Shown here: positions 36,557 to 51,500 of the stretch, piece after piece
How the letters are laid out: every line of letters starts with the position of its first letter
How positions within the stretch are numbered: position 1 is the first letter of the stretch
Assembly: GCA_935421135.1 (NCBI GenBank)
Contig: OW285192.1
Span: 13,843,501-13,907,500 of the forward strand
DNA: 64,000 nucleotides
DNA from: Bugulina stolonifera
Taxonomy: Eukaryota > Bryozoa > Gymnolaemata > Cheilostomatida > Bugulidae
Direction of reading: 5' to 3'
Translations under genes and position numbers: made by a program
The notes under the pieces: model-generated
Database searches by the model: none
Seen by the model: the letters and a program-made list of their open reading frames with translations, nothing else
Told to the model about the DNA's origin: nothing

Positions 36557-39500
36557 TCACACCTGCCAAGTCTGTGTTTGCAGGGAGTCGTCTGATTGGT
36601 CAGTTGTGGCTTCAATATTATCTATTGAAAGGCGAGAGGCCGTTGGAGTTTGACCACTAGAGGGCTCTGATATTCTTCTGGTATGTTGTGACGCTGCAAT
36701 AAAAGAGAGAGCTTAGTTTTATGCTGTAACATGTAATAAATGCATACACAATATAGCTGTTCAAAAATTGTTAAGATTTCATCATGTACCATACATTAGT
36801 TGCAGTCTGTTTACCTTTATGTTCAAGTTGATATTGGGGGGGGGGGGAATTTTAATAAATAAATTTCTAACAAAAGCCGAGAACACCGAGTGTAGTGCCT
36901 GTCTCCAATTTACTGAAGAATACAAAGTCTAAATCTATAATTACCGGATGGTAGCTGTGGGGACGTCTGACCCCTGCCACTAAGATTAGACCTTTGTCTG
37001 CGTTGAAGAACCCGCACTACAGCCTCTCTTTCTGCACACAAAGCTTCTAATGTTTTTACTCTAAAAGAGAGAGTTAGGAGGTGAAATACAGAGTGACATC
37101 ATAATAATATCCGTGGCACCAAACACAATTCTTTTACGTGGCTGCCCAATAGCAGAGCTAATCGAGGGGCCGCCACGGCTTCTAGAGCTGGATGTTATTA
37201 TAGTTCGATATGGCACTGAGGGAAAACCTTCTTCGGGACGAAAACCTCCAGGTCGTTGGCACGACTCGAACCCACGTCCTTGCAGATAACTTGCGTCATT
37301 GCTGCAAGACCAGAGTGACTAGCGCTAGACCACTCAGCCACCAACACCTAGGTATACACGTGGTTATTGTTGTGAACGGTTATTCACCAAACTATGGGTA
37401 CCCAGTTTAGTTTAAGAAGTAAGTGCTTTCGACACACACAGTAAAAACTAAAAGTAAATAAATATTTAACTGAGATTTCTATATACTGATACGGTATGTT
37501 ACTTACTACGTTTATATTGTTTTTTTTTCTCCTATTCTATGGCATAATATAGTATATTATTATTTTAATTTGTTACCATCCACTGCGAGTAACACAGCTA
37601 TCTACAGTAATTAATGCAATATGATGCTAACAATTCCATTCCATTTCGTTCACTATTGCTTTAGTGGTAAAATATGGAACACCTTCATTTGGCTGATACA
37701 CTACCTATAATTAGTCTGCCGAAGTACCCGAAAGCTAACTACTAATATAGTAATATAGTATATAGTATATAGTAATATAGTAATATAGTAGTAATACACA
37801 GTAGTAATATTATAAATGAATAAAATAGAAGAACAGTAGGGAATAGAATTTTACAGAAGAATATAGGTGAAACCACTACTGTTGGTAATTATATGATACA
37901 TGTATTAATACACATTCAGGAAGATAACTTATATATGATATTATGTAATCAGAAGTTGATCATTGTTACCTGCAACTTTGAGGGCACAATGGGGACTAAA
38001 TAAACAGTTAAAATCCTTTCTCACTGGAGAGTTCCACTGGGAATAATTACAATGAAATGTTTCTATTTATACTCAGAATAATATTTAACAACAAAACAAT
38101 ACAAAGCCCACCTTGCCTCCAAGTGAGCCATTCGTTTGTAAGCCTGGTGTGCTTCATCCATATACTTTATCTTTTCTGCCTGTGCTTCCTGAATTATACG
38201 CTCAGAATCTTTGGTACTCTGCGTAAGTGCGGCCATCTTGACTTCTGATTCTTCTTCTAAGGTAGCTGTTGTGTTTATCTAAACAATGAAATGATTGGAG
38301 TGTATTCCAAAATGTAAAGCCATCTTATTGTGATACGATGTACAACTCGGCAGCATACCAAAATAAAACAACCAATCAGATGACACAAAATAAGAGAGAG
38401 TGAAAGGAAATACGGTCCACTTCGAAAATTACCCATGGTACACCAACAAGTCACATGACACACAGTATGCCAATAAGTCACATGACATACAGTGTACCAA
38501 CAAGTCACATGACATACAGCATACCAATAAGTCACATGACATACAGCATACCAATAAGTCACACGACACACATAGTATCAATGAGTCACATGACACATAT
38601 TGTATCAATAAGTCACATAACACACATTGTATCAATAAGTCACATGACACACATTGTATCAAGTCACATGACATACAGTGTACCAATAAGTCACATGACA
38701 TACAGCATACCAATAAGTCACATGACACACATTGTATTAATGAGTCACATGACATACAGCATACCAATACGTCACATGACACACATTGTATTAATAAGCC
38801 ACATGACATACAGCATACCAATAAGTCACATGACACACAATGTATTAATGAGTCACATGACCCCAGCTCACCTTGTAAGCATCGAGTTCCTCTTCTAACA
38901 GCTTTGATCGAGATTTCTCAGAATCCAATTCCTTCTTTAGCCCTTGGACCATATTCTGTCTGCTACCAATTGTCTCCCTTTGCTCCAAGGCTATGATATA
39001 TTAAACACAATAATTTACATAATACATGTATATTAAACACAATAATTTAAAACAAAATATGCTTGTGTATGTAGGCAGCAGCAGAGCAGAGCACTAATTT
39101 TGAGTACACACTATTTATAGCCAGTTGTAACTTTAATGCATAATTATGAGCATATATTGGTACTGATGGGTATTGGTACTGGTAGCAATAGGAATAGCCT
39201 AAGTGTTACATCATCCATAGGTCACCTCTATTAACCAGGTTAGGGTACAGTCAAAGGGCCCGAGGCTTAAATATGCCAGCGTCTGAACTCACAGTTCATT
39301 AACCATTCAAGTCAAAAGTAAGAGCAATATTGCAATCAATCCGATTGCATTTTCGCCTTTCAGAAGGTTATTGCTTAATAGGCCTACTCCTGGTTCAATG
39401 TCTGTGATTACAATTTAGCATTCGGCATATAAACCTACTAAGTTTGTTCAGCTGTGAGATTGTCTCCTCGTGTTGACCAATTAGTTTGCTGAGGTCATTC

Positions 39501-42500
39501 AACATGGATGCCTGGTCAGCCAACTTCTCTTCGAAACCTCTTGCTCTTTCTACAACAAAGATATCGATCGAACTAAGATTATGAGTAGAGATTAATTGTG
39601 CCGACTGTGCATCATCGACTTGCTTGGGTTTTCCATTCTAGGCTCATGACTAGTGGATATATCAAGGGGAGACAAGGGGTGTAGTCTTATTCAGAATTCA
39701 GCTTTGTCAACCTGCTACCCTGTGATTATATGGTACAAATTAATATAACCATTCTTTCAGATTTGTATTTTGGAATGCACTTCTGATCCTATAGTCATGC
39801 CATTACTTGTAACAGGCTCATCCATTCTTACACTATCTCTAGCCTCCTACTTTTGGAAAATTTCTAGACTGACATGTACTTTTAATTTTTTTATTCCAGA
39901 TGCATGTCTATAATGTATTGTGCAATTCTTTGAGGCACAGGACCTTCACACCTTATAGGCTACAATGTCCTATGGAAAAATATGCCTCGTCAAAATACAA
40001 CTTAAAGCCCCCAATTCTAGGTGTCTTTGAGGCGGTGGTCGATGGAATAGCAAAAATTTTAAAATATTCATTTTCATAAGGGTACTGGAAAAAATTATTT
40101 CTGGTTAGCTATGAGGATCAATAAAAACCATCACCAGTAGTTGCGACCCCAAATTTTCAATTACCTTGGCACCCGCGATAGATGGCTCGAGTTTAAGTGA
40201 TCTGCAACGCTCCTTGATGTGATTGGTTAACAGTATTGTTTATATTAACAGATAACCAGTACAGCGAAATATAATATTTTAATACATTTACAGTTACTAT
40301 AAAGTCACATTTTGACAATACTATGCATAAATAAATATATTTTGTTCTTCGGAATAACTATATTAGCCATAATCTCCATGGCGATGCTGTTTATGGTAAT
40401 GTAAATTTAAACATTTCATTAATTTTCAAAACCAATTACAAGTTATGTTTGATGTTTGTGTTACAGTTACAAGAACTTATCAAGGCCATACAGATTTAAG
40501 CCCCAAGGAAAGTTAAACATACGTTTGTTCAAACAATTTAGGACTGATTACTAAAATATCTGGCCCACAGTTATAATCAACAATAACCATAAATTCCAAG
40601 AAAATAGCTTTTCACGTAATTTAAATTCCCACATGCTAACAGATAACCTGGGGCAGCAAGAAGCAATAATAAAGAGCCCATAAAAATAATAATTTTGTTT
40701 CAATATTATTAACACTTGCTAATTACGTACTTTACAGAAGTACCCTTTCTTGTGCATCCTGGCACAGTTGTACAATATCATACCCTTAAGCCAAAATATT
40801 TCTTTGTTGTTCTAAAGGACCATCTAATAATTCTAAAAATTAAGATGAAAAGGGTACAATCAGAGTACCTGTTCCTTGGGAAGTTATTGTAGAAGCTAAT
40901 GTAGGCCAGCATATCATTTATTCCCACTATGCTAAGTTGAGGTCTCAAAGACAATCAATAAAATAATGGAATAAATAAGTGTTCCTTGCTGGAGGAAGAT
41001 CCACACATATATTTTATAAATAGGATATAGTTGACTAAATATTTCCATATCCTTCTATAAAATACAACATCCTGAATTGTGTCAAATGCAGAGGTGAATA
41101 AATAAGGATATGAGGACTGAGTACATTTGCTGAGGACATATTGTGCTTGTACTTAATAAAATTACGCCTCTTGGGACTTCTAGAATACGGAGCAAGCAGA
41201 CACCCCACACACAAATAAATATAAGACATAATGTAGTGGAATATTTAGCCACGGATATTTCATCTCAGGCGACATATAATAACACAATTAAAATCATTTC
41301 TGTTCTGAATTTGCATTTGTTTTGAAACAAAGAAGAAATTTCACCGGATCTTATGGGAGAAAGTAGTTTTGTCCTAAAGAAATTACCATGTATAGTGCAT
41401 ACTTTTAAAATATCGCAATAACCCCCTTAAAGGCTTCATCCTTTAATAGCCCTTCATTCCTTCTTCCTTTAATAGATAAATATCTATAGCTGTTTAGGAG
41501 GTAAAACTATGATAGGAATGGATAATTTCAATAATGCCTAACTAGGAAGTGCCATCAAGTAATGAGTGCAAGTACTGCTTATACATTTGCACATGTTGGC
41601 CTATATCCATTACCTCCAAAATGCAAGCAATTAAAGAATCAGAAAATGGATTAGCAAGGCAGCAGTGTGCTAAGCCGCCATAAAGCTACATGAAGCTTTT
41701 TATGCTGCCAGCTAATATAGCAATGAACCATGAATTGAAGCAAATTATACGCTGCATTTTAGCTTAGTTCTGGTAAAAATGTCGGGTGTGGTGACGACAA
41801 AACTACGCTTCAGTAATCCGCGTTAGCCTTACGCTTATTGGTAAAATGTAATCATGACCAGTGGCTCAGAAAGCCCAAATCAGGGATTTATTATTACTAC
41901 ACATTGCTTAGATTATAAAAATAACTCAAGCCTTTGACAGAACTTTCCGAGAGCTAAGCTGAAGAAGTTATATTTTTCCATCAATAATGTAAGATACTAG
42001 GTGTAAATCAAGCAAATTTCAGAGTAAAGATCCAAATAGGGAACATAATCTGACAGAAACAACTAAGACCTTCGTAATAACTCTAGTGTTACTACGCAGA
42101 TATTTATCCTACACGCGTATGGGAGCAAGAGGATGTACTGCAGATAAACCCTTTCCCCGATTTCGGCCTAGAAACTCAGACTAATTTATAATTTTATAGA
42201 ACAGAGCTGCACTATGCTGTTCATTTCTCCTGTATGGTACTTGATAATCTTTAAAGTGTGAACCATCAGCGTTCAGCCTTTGCAAGTGAGCTAGATACTT
42301 ACATCCAAGTGTTTGTATGATATAAATCACCAGTTTCGACAATTGCTAGAAATCAAAAACTGCCCTTCCAGGTCACATGAACAGGAGCAAGGCCCATATC
42401 CCCCTCGAATTCGGGCAAAAGGGAGATCGAAAAGCTGTACCAGGGTTAGTTCGATGGTCCCAGCTGTTTTGACTACTGAACACTGCCCAGAATGCAGTTT

Positions 42501-45500
42501 TGGTGAGGATGCTAAAAGTGTTTGACGTTTGTATCATATGCAATTCTACAGATTACAGCTTACGAAGAACCCATTTCACAAGAGAGGCTTTCTAAATATT
42601 GTCATCACATTAGACTGATCCAATAAAACTCTTCTATCACTGAAACACCAAAGAGTAAGTTCGCTTATTATCACCCGGCGTGAACTAATAATTCTCCATA
42701 CAGTTCACATAGTCTAGATCATTCTGGATTGTTGTAATAGGCTCCTACGCCGACGGCAAATAATGGCCCAATGCCCTCGCTAATTTGGATTCAGTGAATA
42801 AAAACTTAAGATTCACATTTTCTTCAAATGACTGGTGATGTAACAATTAAAATGACTGAACTTGTTTCACGTCATTAGTGTCTAGTTGCCCAGCAGCAAC
42901 AACAATAAGTTAATATGTAGCTAATCAGGCCTATTTTATGGAAAAAGGTCAAGAGGCTTCTGCATGTTCATACAGTTTTTACGACAACCAGTAAGCCCTC
43001 TGGCAATACAATCTCCAGGGCTTTGAATCTCTTACATAACCATTAAATGCACATCCTATTAGGCCTAATTACTCTCATTAACAACAAGCTTATGTAACCC
43101 AAACAATAAGCATATTAGGAACAAACGTTCTATAATCTTCTTTCTGCACTTTAAAAAATGAGTTAAAGAGATAATTAGAAAAGTTAATATAAAAGATGTC
43201 TAGAGGTAAAGTTCCCTAGAGTCCAATGGATATTGATATTTAGTCTAAGGTATTTCTACTCACTGGCGATTAAAGCAATAACTATTTAAAATGAATATAC
43301 ACCTCTTCATTTTTGGCCTTTGCTACATTAAAAGGAGTTAGTAGTCATTATTTTTATATAGGATATTTTGTTTAAAATAATCAGATGAAAATCTTGTACA
43401 AATGTAGACGAAATACTTGAACAAAGATGAGAGATAATATATGCATATAAGCAAGGACAGTTTCCATGGAAAAATATGCCAAATGCTTAGATACATTATT
43501 AATAATCGGGAGTAAAGGTAAAAGTTGAAAAAATTAAGTTAAACTATTGGTAAGCTTAACCAACTACTAAGAGAGTTCACTATTACGATGCCTTTTATAT
43601 TTCAGAATATCATTCAAAACCACAGGCCACCAACACAATCAGCCCAGTGCTTTATGACCTGTATACATGGTGGATATATTCCACCAGGTAACAGGCACTG
43701 CGTGATTACCATGTGATAGAAATATATAATATAAGAAATCAAAGATAAAAAATTAAGATTTAAGTGAATGTAACATGATAGTGCCGGCAGTTTATATAAT
43801 CGTGGAACCAATGAAGGGCTATTATTAAATTTCCCAGAAGCAAGTTCTAATTATAATCTGAAATGCTTTAAAATGTACATTTGAAAACATGTACTAAAAT
43901 TGTAGCCCGAATCTTCAACCCAATAAGCATGCAGTATAAAAGTTTCAAGATGTGAAACAATATTGTCATTTTATGCTCACTGAATCCTTGATATTGTTAT
44001 TAGCATCATGTTAGTTTTATATACTATTAGCATGTTAGCCATTCTGTACTCTGCTGTATTCTGCATTCATGGCGAAGGTAGGAGTTCAGGTTACTGTGAA
44101 TCTTTACCAGCTACAGACTAGTATAAATGATGGTGAATAAATTCATAAATACGTCAAGTACCTATATGTCAGAAAATAAAGTGGAGCTGAATTTTAAAAA
44201 ACAACTCATCACTAGGCAGCTAGCTACGTATGTTTACAACACACACTAGTCCGATAAAGTGTTGGGAGATAAAATTTGACCTAAATTGACTTGCATAACT
44301 ACATATAATTGTTACCCACGTGAAATCTGCGAGCAAAATTGTGCATGTTAGTAGCATGTGGCAAGTTTGACCGTATATCAGTGACTGGATAATAAATGTA
44401 ACCATAGCACTGTGCCTACCTTTTCAATGATTTCACAACAACAAAATCCCAAAACACTATTTATCACCCTATTATACCTGTACTATGGCTGGTGAATAGA
44501 ATGGATATACCACACTGCATGGGTGATTTGTCTCCAGTAGGAGGGTGATTGCACTGCAAGAACAACGTTCAAATTGAGGGCAAAACTTTCTCTCGATGAC
44601 CCATTTGTACACTGGTTATTTGAGGTGCTGTGCTTTTCGAAGATTCAGAACTCAGAAATACTTTCAGTAAATCAGTGTTGCCTCCAAATTTTTGAAAATT
44701 CAACTGCAAAATGGTATATTTTTGTTGAAGCAAAAAGCGGTCTCTCCTTCAAGTATGCAGTAGTGTGGAAATAGTTGCTAATAATTGTAGTACAAGTAAA
44801 TTATCGCATCCATGGACACTCAAAACTTTTGATTATAATAAGAAGTTGTCCTCTCTCAGTTTCTGTCACACCCTGAATGAAGAGACAAAAACATTAAGAG
44901 AGGACAACTTCTAATTATGATCAATAGCCTATGAGTACCCATGATACAGTTATACTTGATACCTATTCACACATTAACACATCATACTCAGTCAGCAGTC
45001 ACAAGTCTATGAAACTCTTTGCAAGGCAGCCAAATTCTAAGTGAAATGAAGCAATCAGTTAACTTCTACAACTTCAACCGAATAAGATCATCTCATAAAT
45101 GGATAGCATAAATGAAAATAAACAGATTTTATAGAACTTTAAATAAATTAGAAAAATAAAAAACTAAGCAATTAAAATTTAGGAAGTGTATAAGGTGTTT
45201 GCAAGGTGCAACACATATAACCCTCATTCTTTAAACAGGTAGATAGCTTGCCTATGCTATTCCATTTTACAATCTACACATAAACAGCTGTAGGCCTAAT
45301 AGGCTAAATCTAACCGTGATTTTGGCGACTGTATTCCTCCAGCTGTTTGATATCCAGTTCTTGTCTCATTCTGATTGCCTTCTCCAACATCTCCTTCTTC
45401 ACAGATGACTTTACGAGGTTGTCATGAGCCTCGTGTACCTTCTGTAGCTCAAACTCAATCTAGAGTAAACAAAAACTTTCATGGATCCTTCTGATAACTA

Positions 45501-48500
45501 ACTTGATTAATAACAACATCTTCTTTGGGTTGTACACTCAGGTTAAAAGCCCTCATTATTCAATGAATCCGTTGCCTTCGCCTCTTCTAAAGTCATCTTG
45601 GCTAGTTATAGACACCAGAAATCATATAGACAACAATTAGTCGCCTTAAGTTGCACAGATGGAGTAGACATAAACGTGAAAACCTATGGCTATTTTAATT
45701 TCAGGTATAAATTTATTATATTGATTCCACATTGATATGATGTCACAGCCGACAATCACTAGTATTGATCCGGGTGACTAGAGTTATATAATTAGGATAT
45801 AGACTCCATGAGTTCACCCGATACCCTCCGTGATGTGATTTTTAAGTCTAGTGCAGACGCATCAGTACAATTCCACACTTTTATTCTGCAGAATTGAAAG
45901 TAAAATGGCCTCTAACCTAGTAATTTACTGATCCTATGTATTCCTGTGTATAAACTATTCGCTAATGACTTGTGACTGCAAGCAAAGATGTGACAAATAG
46001 TGATAATAGTAAATTACAAAGTCGACGCCACAACTCAGAGTCTTTCTATATTAACTATGAACTTGTCTCAAAAGATGAAATTATAATAATCTTACCACAA
46101 ACCATACACGAAATTACACGGAAGCAGTTGACTAAACGCGAAATATGATTGCGATGTAAAACTCCATAATTAGTTCCTTTGTAGTCCGGAATAAACTGCC
46201 AGTGACATCATAACAACATCAAATCAATATAATAACATGTACATATATAGGTTTGAAGCATCATAACTACATGCATGTAATTACAAATAATCACAGGTTT
46301 TTATGCTCATGTCTATCTGGTCTGTGTTGCACAAGGTTAGTTATGTTGTCCATGTGTCATGGTGTCTACAACTAGCAACACTACGGTGACTTATTGAATC
46401 ATGCGGACTGTAAACCGGAAAGCAAAACCTAACAAGATCGGCGGGGTTCGATCAGCAATCTAACGTTTAGCGGAATAGGTTACAAGACAATAACCACACT
46501 ATTTATGTGTAGAGTGTATTGAGTACTGACCTTTTGCAGTCGAACAGCTTTCTTATAGTAGCCCTCTAATTCATTCCTTAGACTCTTGTTCTCCTCTGAT
46601 AAAATCTCTACCATCTGAGACGCTCTGGTGGCAACAGCAGCAAAGTCTTGCTGCTGATCAGAGTTGGCAGATTGTGGCACTCTGCAAACATACATTCTTA
46701 TGTTTATTATAATAATCAGGCTGTCCATTATTATAAATAGTAATTTCTTATTATTGGAATAGAGTTTATCGCATTGACATTCTTTTATGGCTTTCTCTCT
46801 CAGATATAATCTAACACAGCAAATTCAAGTAATCATACATGTATATTATTATATAAACATTACATGTAAACATAATGATGTAAATGTTGTGTTGTGAACA
46901 AAAAAACTGTGTCATTTGCTCATCATGACCCAAAACTTTTATTGTATTATTGTATTATTGTATTATTGTATTATTATATTATTGTATTATTGTATTATTG
47001 TATTATTGTATTAGGACGATTGGTCTCATTTTCATATTAGATATCTACATCGTATATACACCTTATATACATGTGTATATAATGTACATGTACGAATGAC
47101 ACTACTATTTTTTGACTTGTGAAACTCGTAACCTAGCATCATGGTAAACAGAGATTACATACTTCACCATCAGAAGTTCAGCAGTTCAGGTCATTATTTT
47201 TTCAATTAAATATTCAAAAGACGGCACGTTCAGAATGCCCTACATTTCTATTGATTTCACTACAGACAGATTAATCATCAGTCACATGGGCATAGAGAAC
47301 CTCACGCAATGCTCTCTACTACTACACTGAGGACCAATTATCCCACGTGGTCTGCAGGGATAAAAATATCTGTGATAGAAGAATGGAAAAGTTTCAGGAT
47401 AAAGGAACCTCTGCACATACTAAAAACAACATGGATAAGCCTAAGTTCATTGAAAAATGCTCATAACATAACCCCGAGCCTACCTGTGTGAGGCCTCACA
47501 ACTACACCACACAAATGAAAAACTACTGACAGGTGGATATTGGTATGATTTCATTGTACCATGTACGCTATAGAACACATACATGTACATGAGGTACATG
47601 ATCGTACCATAACTACAGTGTCCACAGAAGAGTTAGATAAAAGGCACATAGTAAAATATTCAACCATGTTTATCCCTAAGAAAATCCGATATACTGAATA
47701 TAATGTATGGAATTAGTGGTACACCTGGTAGTGTGCACAATGGGCTAGTGTGCAATTATTGCACTTGAATATTGGATTTGTCTACACTTGGATACAAAGC
47801 ACATATATATAGGAGACAACTCCTACACTTTGACAGTCACCTATCACATGACATTTGCTTGCAAGGAGTTTTCTTATCATATAATATTTCCAATTGGCAC
47901 AACATTCATACAGTGTGACAAGATCTAACCCTATAATAGACTCACATTCAAGCATCTAACTCACATTGAAGGTTGCGGGGCGTTGTAAAGACCCGGTTGA
48001 CTGGAATTAGATGTAGACGAGAGAACTTGTTGTTGCTGCTGCCCAATTACAACAGACGACAGTGACTTGCTTAGTTCGGGTTGACTGGATGATTGTGAAA
48101 GACTAGCACCTGTGTGTTGCGACTTAGAAGACAGCCGATCTAGAACCTCGTATGACCTTCGGACATCTTCCTTGATGCCGGGGTACTCTGGTGGTGGAGG
48201 TAGGTACTCACTTTTCCCCTAGAAGATACAAGATCGTGACACAAAGAATATCATCTGCTCAGAAAAAACATTCATCTAAAATATTTTCAACTCATGGAAG
48301 CAAAGCTAAATAAGAGAACCGTAATATTCGTCATGGGAGGAGAGTCACCATTACAGGTCAGAGGTCAAACTATCCAGAGTAGATATCGTCATTGGCCAGC
48401 CAAAACATGGTACAAAGAGTTAGCTGATTTAGCTCACCTGGATGTATGCTGTCACGAGGTTGTTACTATTGTTTATAGCTACAGCTTGCTGAGAGTTCAC

Positions 48501-51500
48501 CGTACTGCCGACGTTGTGTGATGACATAACGGGAACGGCATATGCAGGGGGATGTGCATAGTGAGGTAGAGAGACTGTATATATTTTATCTGTAACATGT
48601 AAAGTTAGACAGTTTTACATAGTAGGCTACGCATTAAACACTCATGATAGTAGTATCATGGTGAGCCATATTTGTAAAATTAACAAGATAACCTCATGTG
48701 CCATTTCGTACACACGAATCGAGTGACCGCAATGCTTGTCGATGAATAACTGGATAAAAATGTTTTTGTTATTTAAGCAAAAGATCGGCAGCCTATATGC
48801 TCAAGTTAGTATAGTCAGGTCGGAATATGTCAACTATCACGATAATAATTAGTTTTATAACAGCTAACTATCCCGAGAAAAATATAATTTAGTTACCAGT
48901 TAGGTTCTAGTAAAACCATCCCAAAAATTGTTTCTTGAATTGAGACAAGACCGATGACTTGAGCTCTTTGCAGGGACGACACCATAACCCCCTTACCTAT
49001 TTGACTAGAGTTAGAGGAGTCCAGGCTTCTGCTCTGTTGTGGTTTCACAGCATGCTGTATGCATTGACTAGACTGCACAGGTAGGGAGTTTGACTGTGGT
49101 TTGTGACGTTTGGAATTGGATGAAGTCGACACTGGCTTGTCGTCTGCGACATTTGTGTTCTCCTCAACTGTCATTGGGTGCCTAAAATTTCAAATAAGGA
49201 CAATTCTACAATGTATAATAATATATACATTAAATATTTATGTATAAAACTGCATTAATTGATTAGTTTTACATCGGTCAAGATATCCTGTATTGCAATA
49301 GGTGTAGTAATCTATAAAATATGAAAAGTATAATTTTTGGCACTGAACTCCGGCTAAGTTTGATGACGTCAAATTTGGTCTTAGTCTAGTTGAATGATGA
49401 TGTAATGGAGATTGTCTCTAAGTGGATACAATCAACAGACCAGGTTACGATCCCTCTATTAAATATGATTTTCTGACACTTTGGTGCTCAAACTCCTTTC
49501 AGCTCACACTATTTAATATGCATACAAACAGGCCAACTAGTAGAATGAAATAGTCTACAAAACGAATACCCAACATACCTCTTAAAATGTCGAAAAAATC
49601 CAAGCCCCATTAGGATTAAAACAGAATGTACCTATTGCAAATGCGCTCCAGGATACTAGAATGAGAATTATAATTGCTGAAATGTGATGCTGCACTCAAT
49701 AGCTTAAGCATTTGAATGAATGAACAGTAAGCCTACATGACCTGATTCAGAAGATTTATAGTACTGACGTGCCTTAGTTTATAATGCTGGTAGGGAATTT
49801 AGCCTGAGTGACTAAATCACCAAAGTTTGCCTAATAATCATTCATTGGCAAGAGGTTGACACTTGTTGTGTTTAAAGGCTAACGGGCTAAGTTTCATCGC
49901 AGACAGAATTAACACCCAGCAGAATGATAATCACAAAATATCAAAACATAATAACAGAAGTTGTCACACCTCGAGTGTTTGAACCGTTAGATGTAAAACA
50001 AATAAGATAACTGATGAGAAACATTGCAGAAATTATGACAGTGTCTTGCGTGTAGACCTACAGTATAGCCTACACAATGTAAATAAATGGAATTGACCTA
50101 GGAGGTCTTTAACGTGAGCCACCGATTTATTTACCCTTCCGCTTCACACCAAATTGTGAGACATGAGGATTATAGGATTCCGTTTAAAAAAAGAAGATAA
50201 CTTCTCAGTTGCAGAATATCCCAACTATCCTAGTGAGTCTAACATCTTTCATATTGTCTGCTTCTGCATTAATACAGTGCATTGTGTTAAACTACTAGTT
50301 CTAAACAACAAGCTAGTAATACATTATAGGCTGTATTATTCTATGTAGTGCAATCATGACATTCCTGAGATTGAAATGATAATCAGCAATCAGTGCACAG
50401 AAAGCAATGTGATGTCATTAGTCTTAAGCCAATCACCTACTAACCCTCTTTAGATGGGTAGACTATCCATTCAACTACAAGACAAATTTATCATATCTTT
50501 GAGGTGGATATCTTATATGCACTTACTAGAACTAAAATGTCATAAAAGATGAGGTGCAAAGTTAAACAAGATTGGTGAATATTTAGTAGCTTGGGTTGAA
50601 GTTGGATGAACCAGGGTTCCGGAATGGCTGACTAAAGTCACCTACATATAAATAGGTACTTGCATTTGTTATGGTATAAATTTCCAAATGTTACTTTATT
50701 CAATGGTGATCTCTACAGGACAATCGTTCAGCGTGTACTGGATATGGGTAGCTGTGTGAAGATACATGTATGGAGCAGCTCAGTAATGCTTTCTTCAGCA
50801 CACAGAGAGTAAGATAAGACAAATCCATTGAATATCGGCAGAAATTACGCCAAACCATATTCAGAAATATTTGGACGTTATTTATTACTAAACAGAATCG
50901 TTTAAACAGCACCGCCTTAGTCGAAGCGCAAATGCTAATAGACCTCGGAATAACACTGGAGAAACTGAAGATCTCCACTTAGAAATTCAGTTACCAAATA
51001 ATATACAGGGTACATACACAAAGACTCCTTGAACATGTCTGTCTCCATTCATTCCAGGAAATTTTAACTCAAGATTGACTAGTAGCCAGTTACTTTCACT
51101 AGTAACTAACTAGACCAATATAGCTGTTATACATGGTAATACTAATAACAGTTCAACTGCCAGCAAATTGCTTCCCCAGTAAAAGAATGCTGTATATCTA
51201 CAGGCATAAATTCCTTTGAGCTTTAAACTAGTCTGTGTACTAAAACATCTGTTAAAACAAATGGCTACTACCCTAAGTTTAACAGCTGCTGTTATATACC
51301 ACAGGCTAATTGAAAATTGAGGAATGCATTGGCAGTTTTTTATCTACTAATGAATCATTTTTAACTCAAGGCTATTACATAAACTTTGCACTTCATATTC
51401 CTAGTAGGCTGTGTTGAGTACAACCCTGGATATACATTGTACAATAATTACATTGGAGTTATGCCAGGAATGTGTGTAGAATATTGTAAGCCTGGGGCTA

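Larger units (their letters stand above)
39550..45314 (-). other. Large angiomotin intron
   Basis: A 5.8-kb intron with a dispersed unit fragment (40,285-41,235, including the antisense terminal exon 40,844-40,966) and a compact MITE (44,829-44,924). Frames at 42,313-42,525 and 44,574-44,774 have no splice or family support. Otherwise AT-rich sequence without recognised features. Confidence 0.6.

Noticed and set aside
38446..38870. CRISPR-like array of repeats and spacers
   Set aside because: Units are continuous 27-bp minisatellite repeats with drift and no unique spacers, in a eukaryotic intron.
38400..38996. Long overlapping open frames on both strands (135-198 codons) with 9-residue repeats
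   Set aside because: They are produced by the 27-bp minisatellite, whose unit length is divisible by three. They run across an intron and the antisense of an angiomotin exon.
42313..42525. 70-codon plus-strand frame in the large angiomotin intron
   Set aside because: No recognised domain, no clear splice context and no conserved copy elsewhere in the window.
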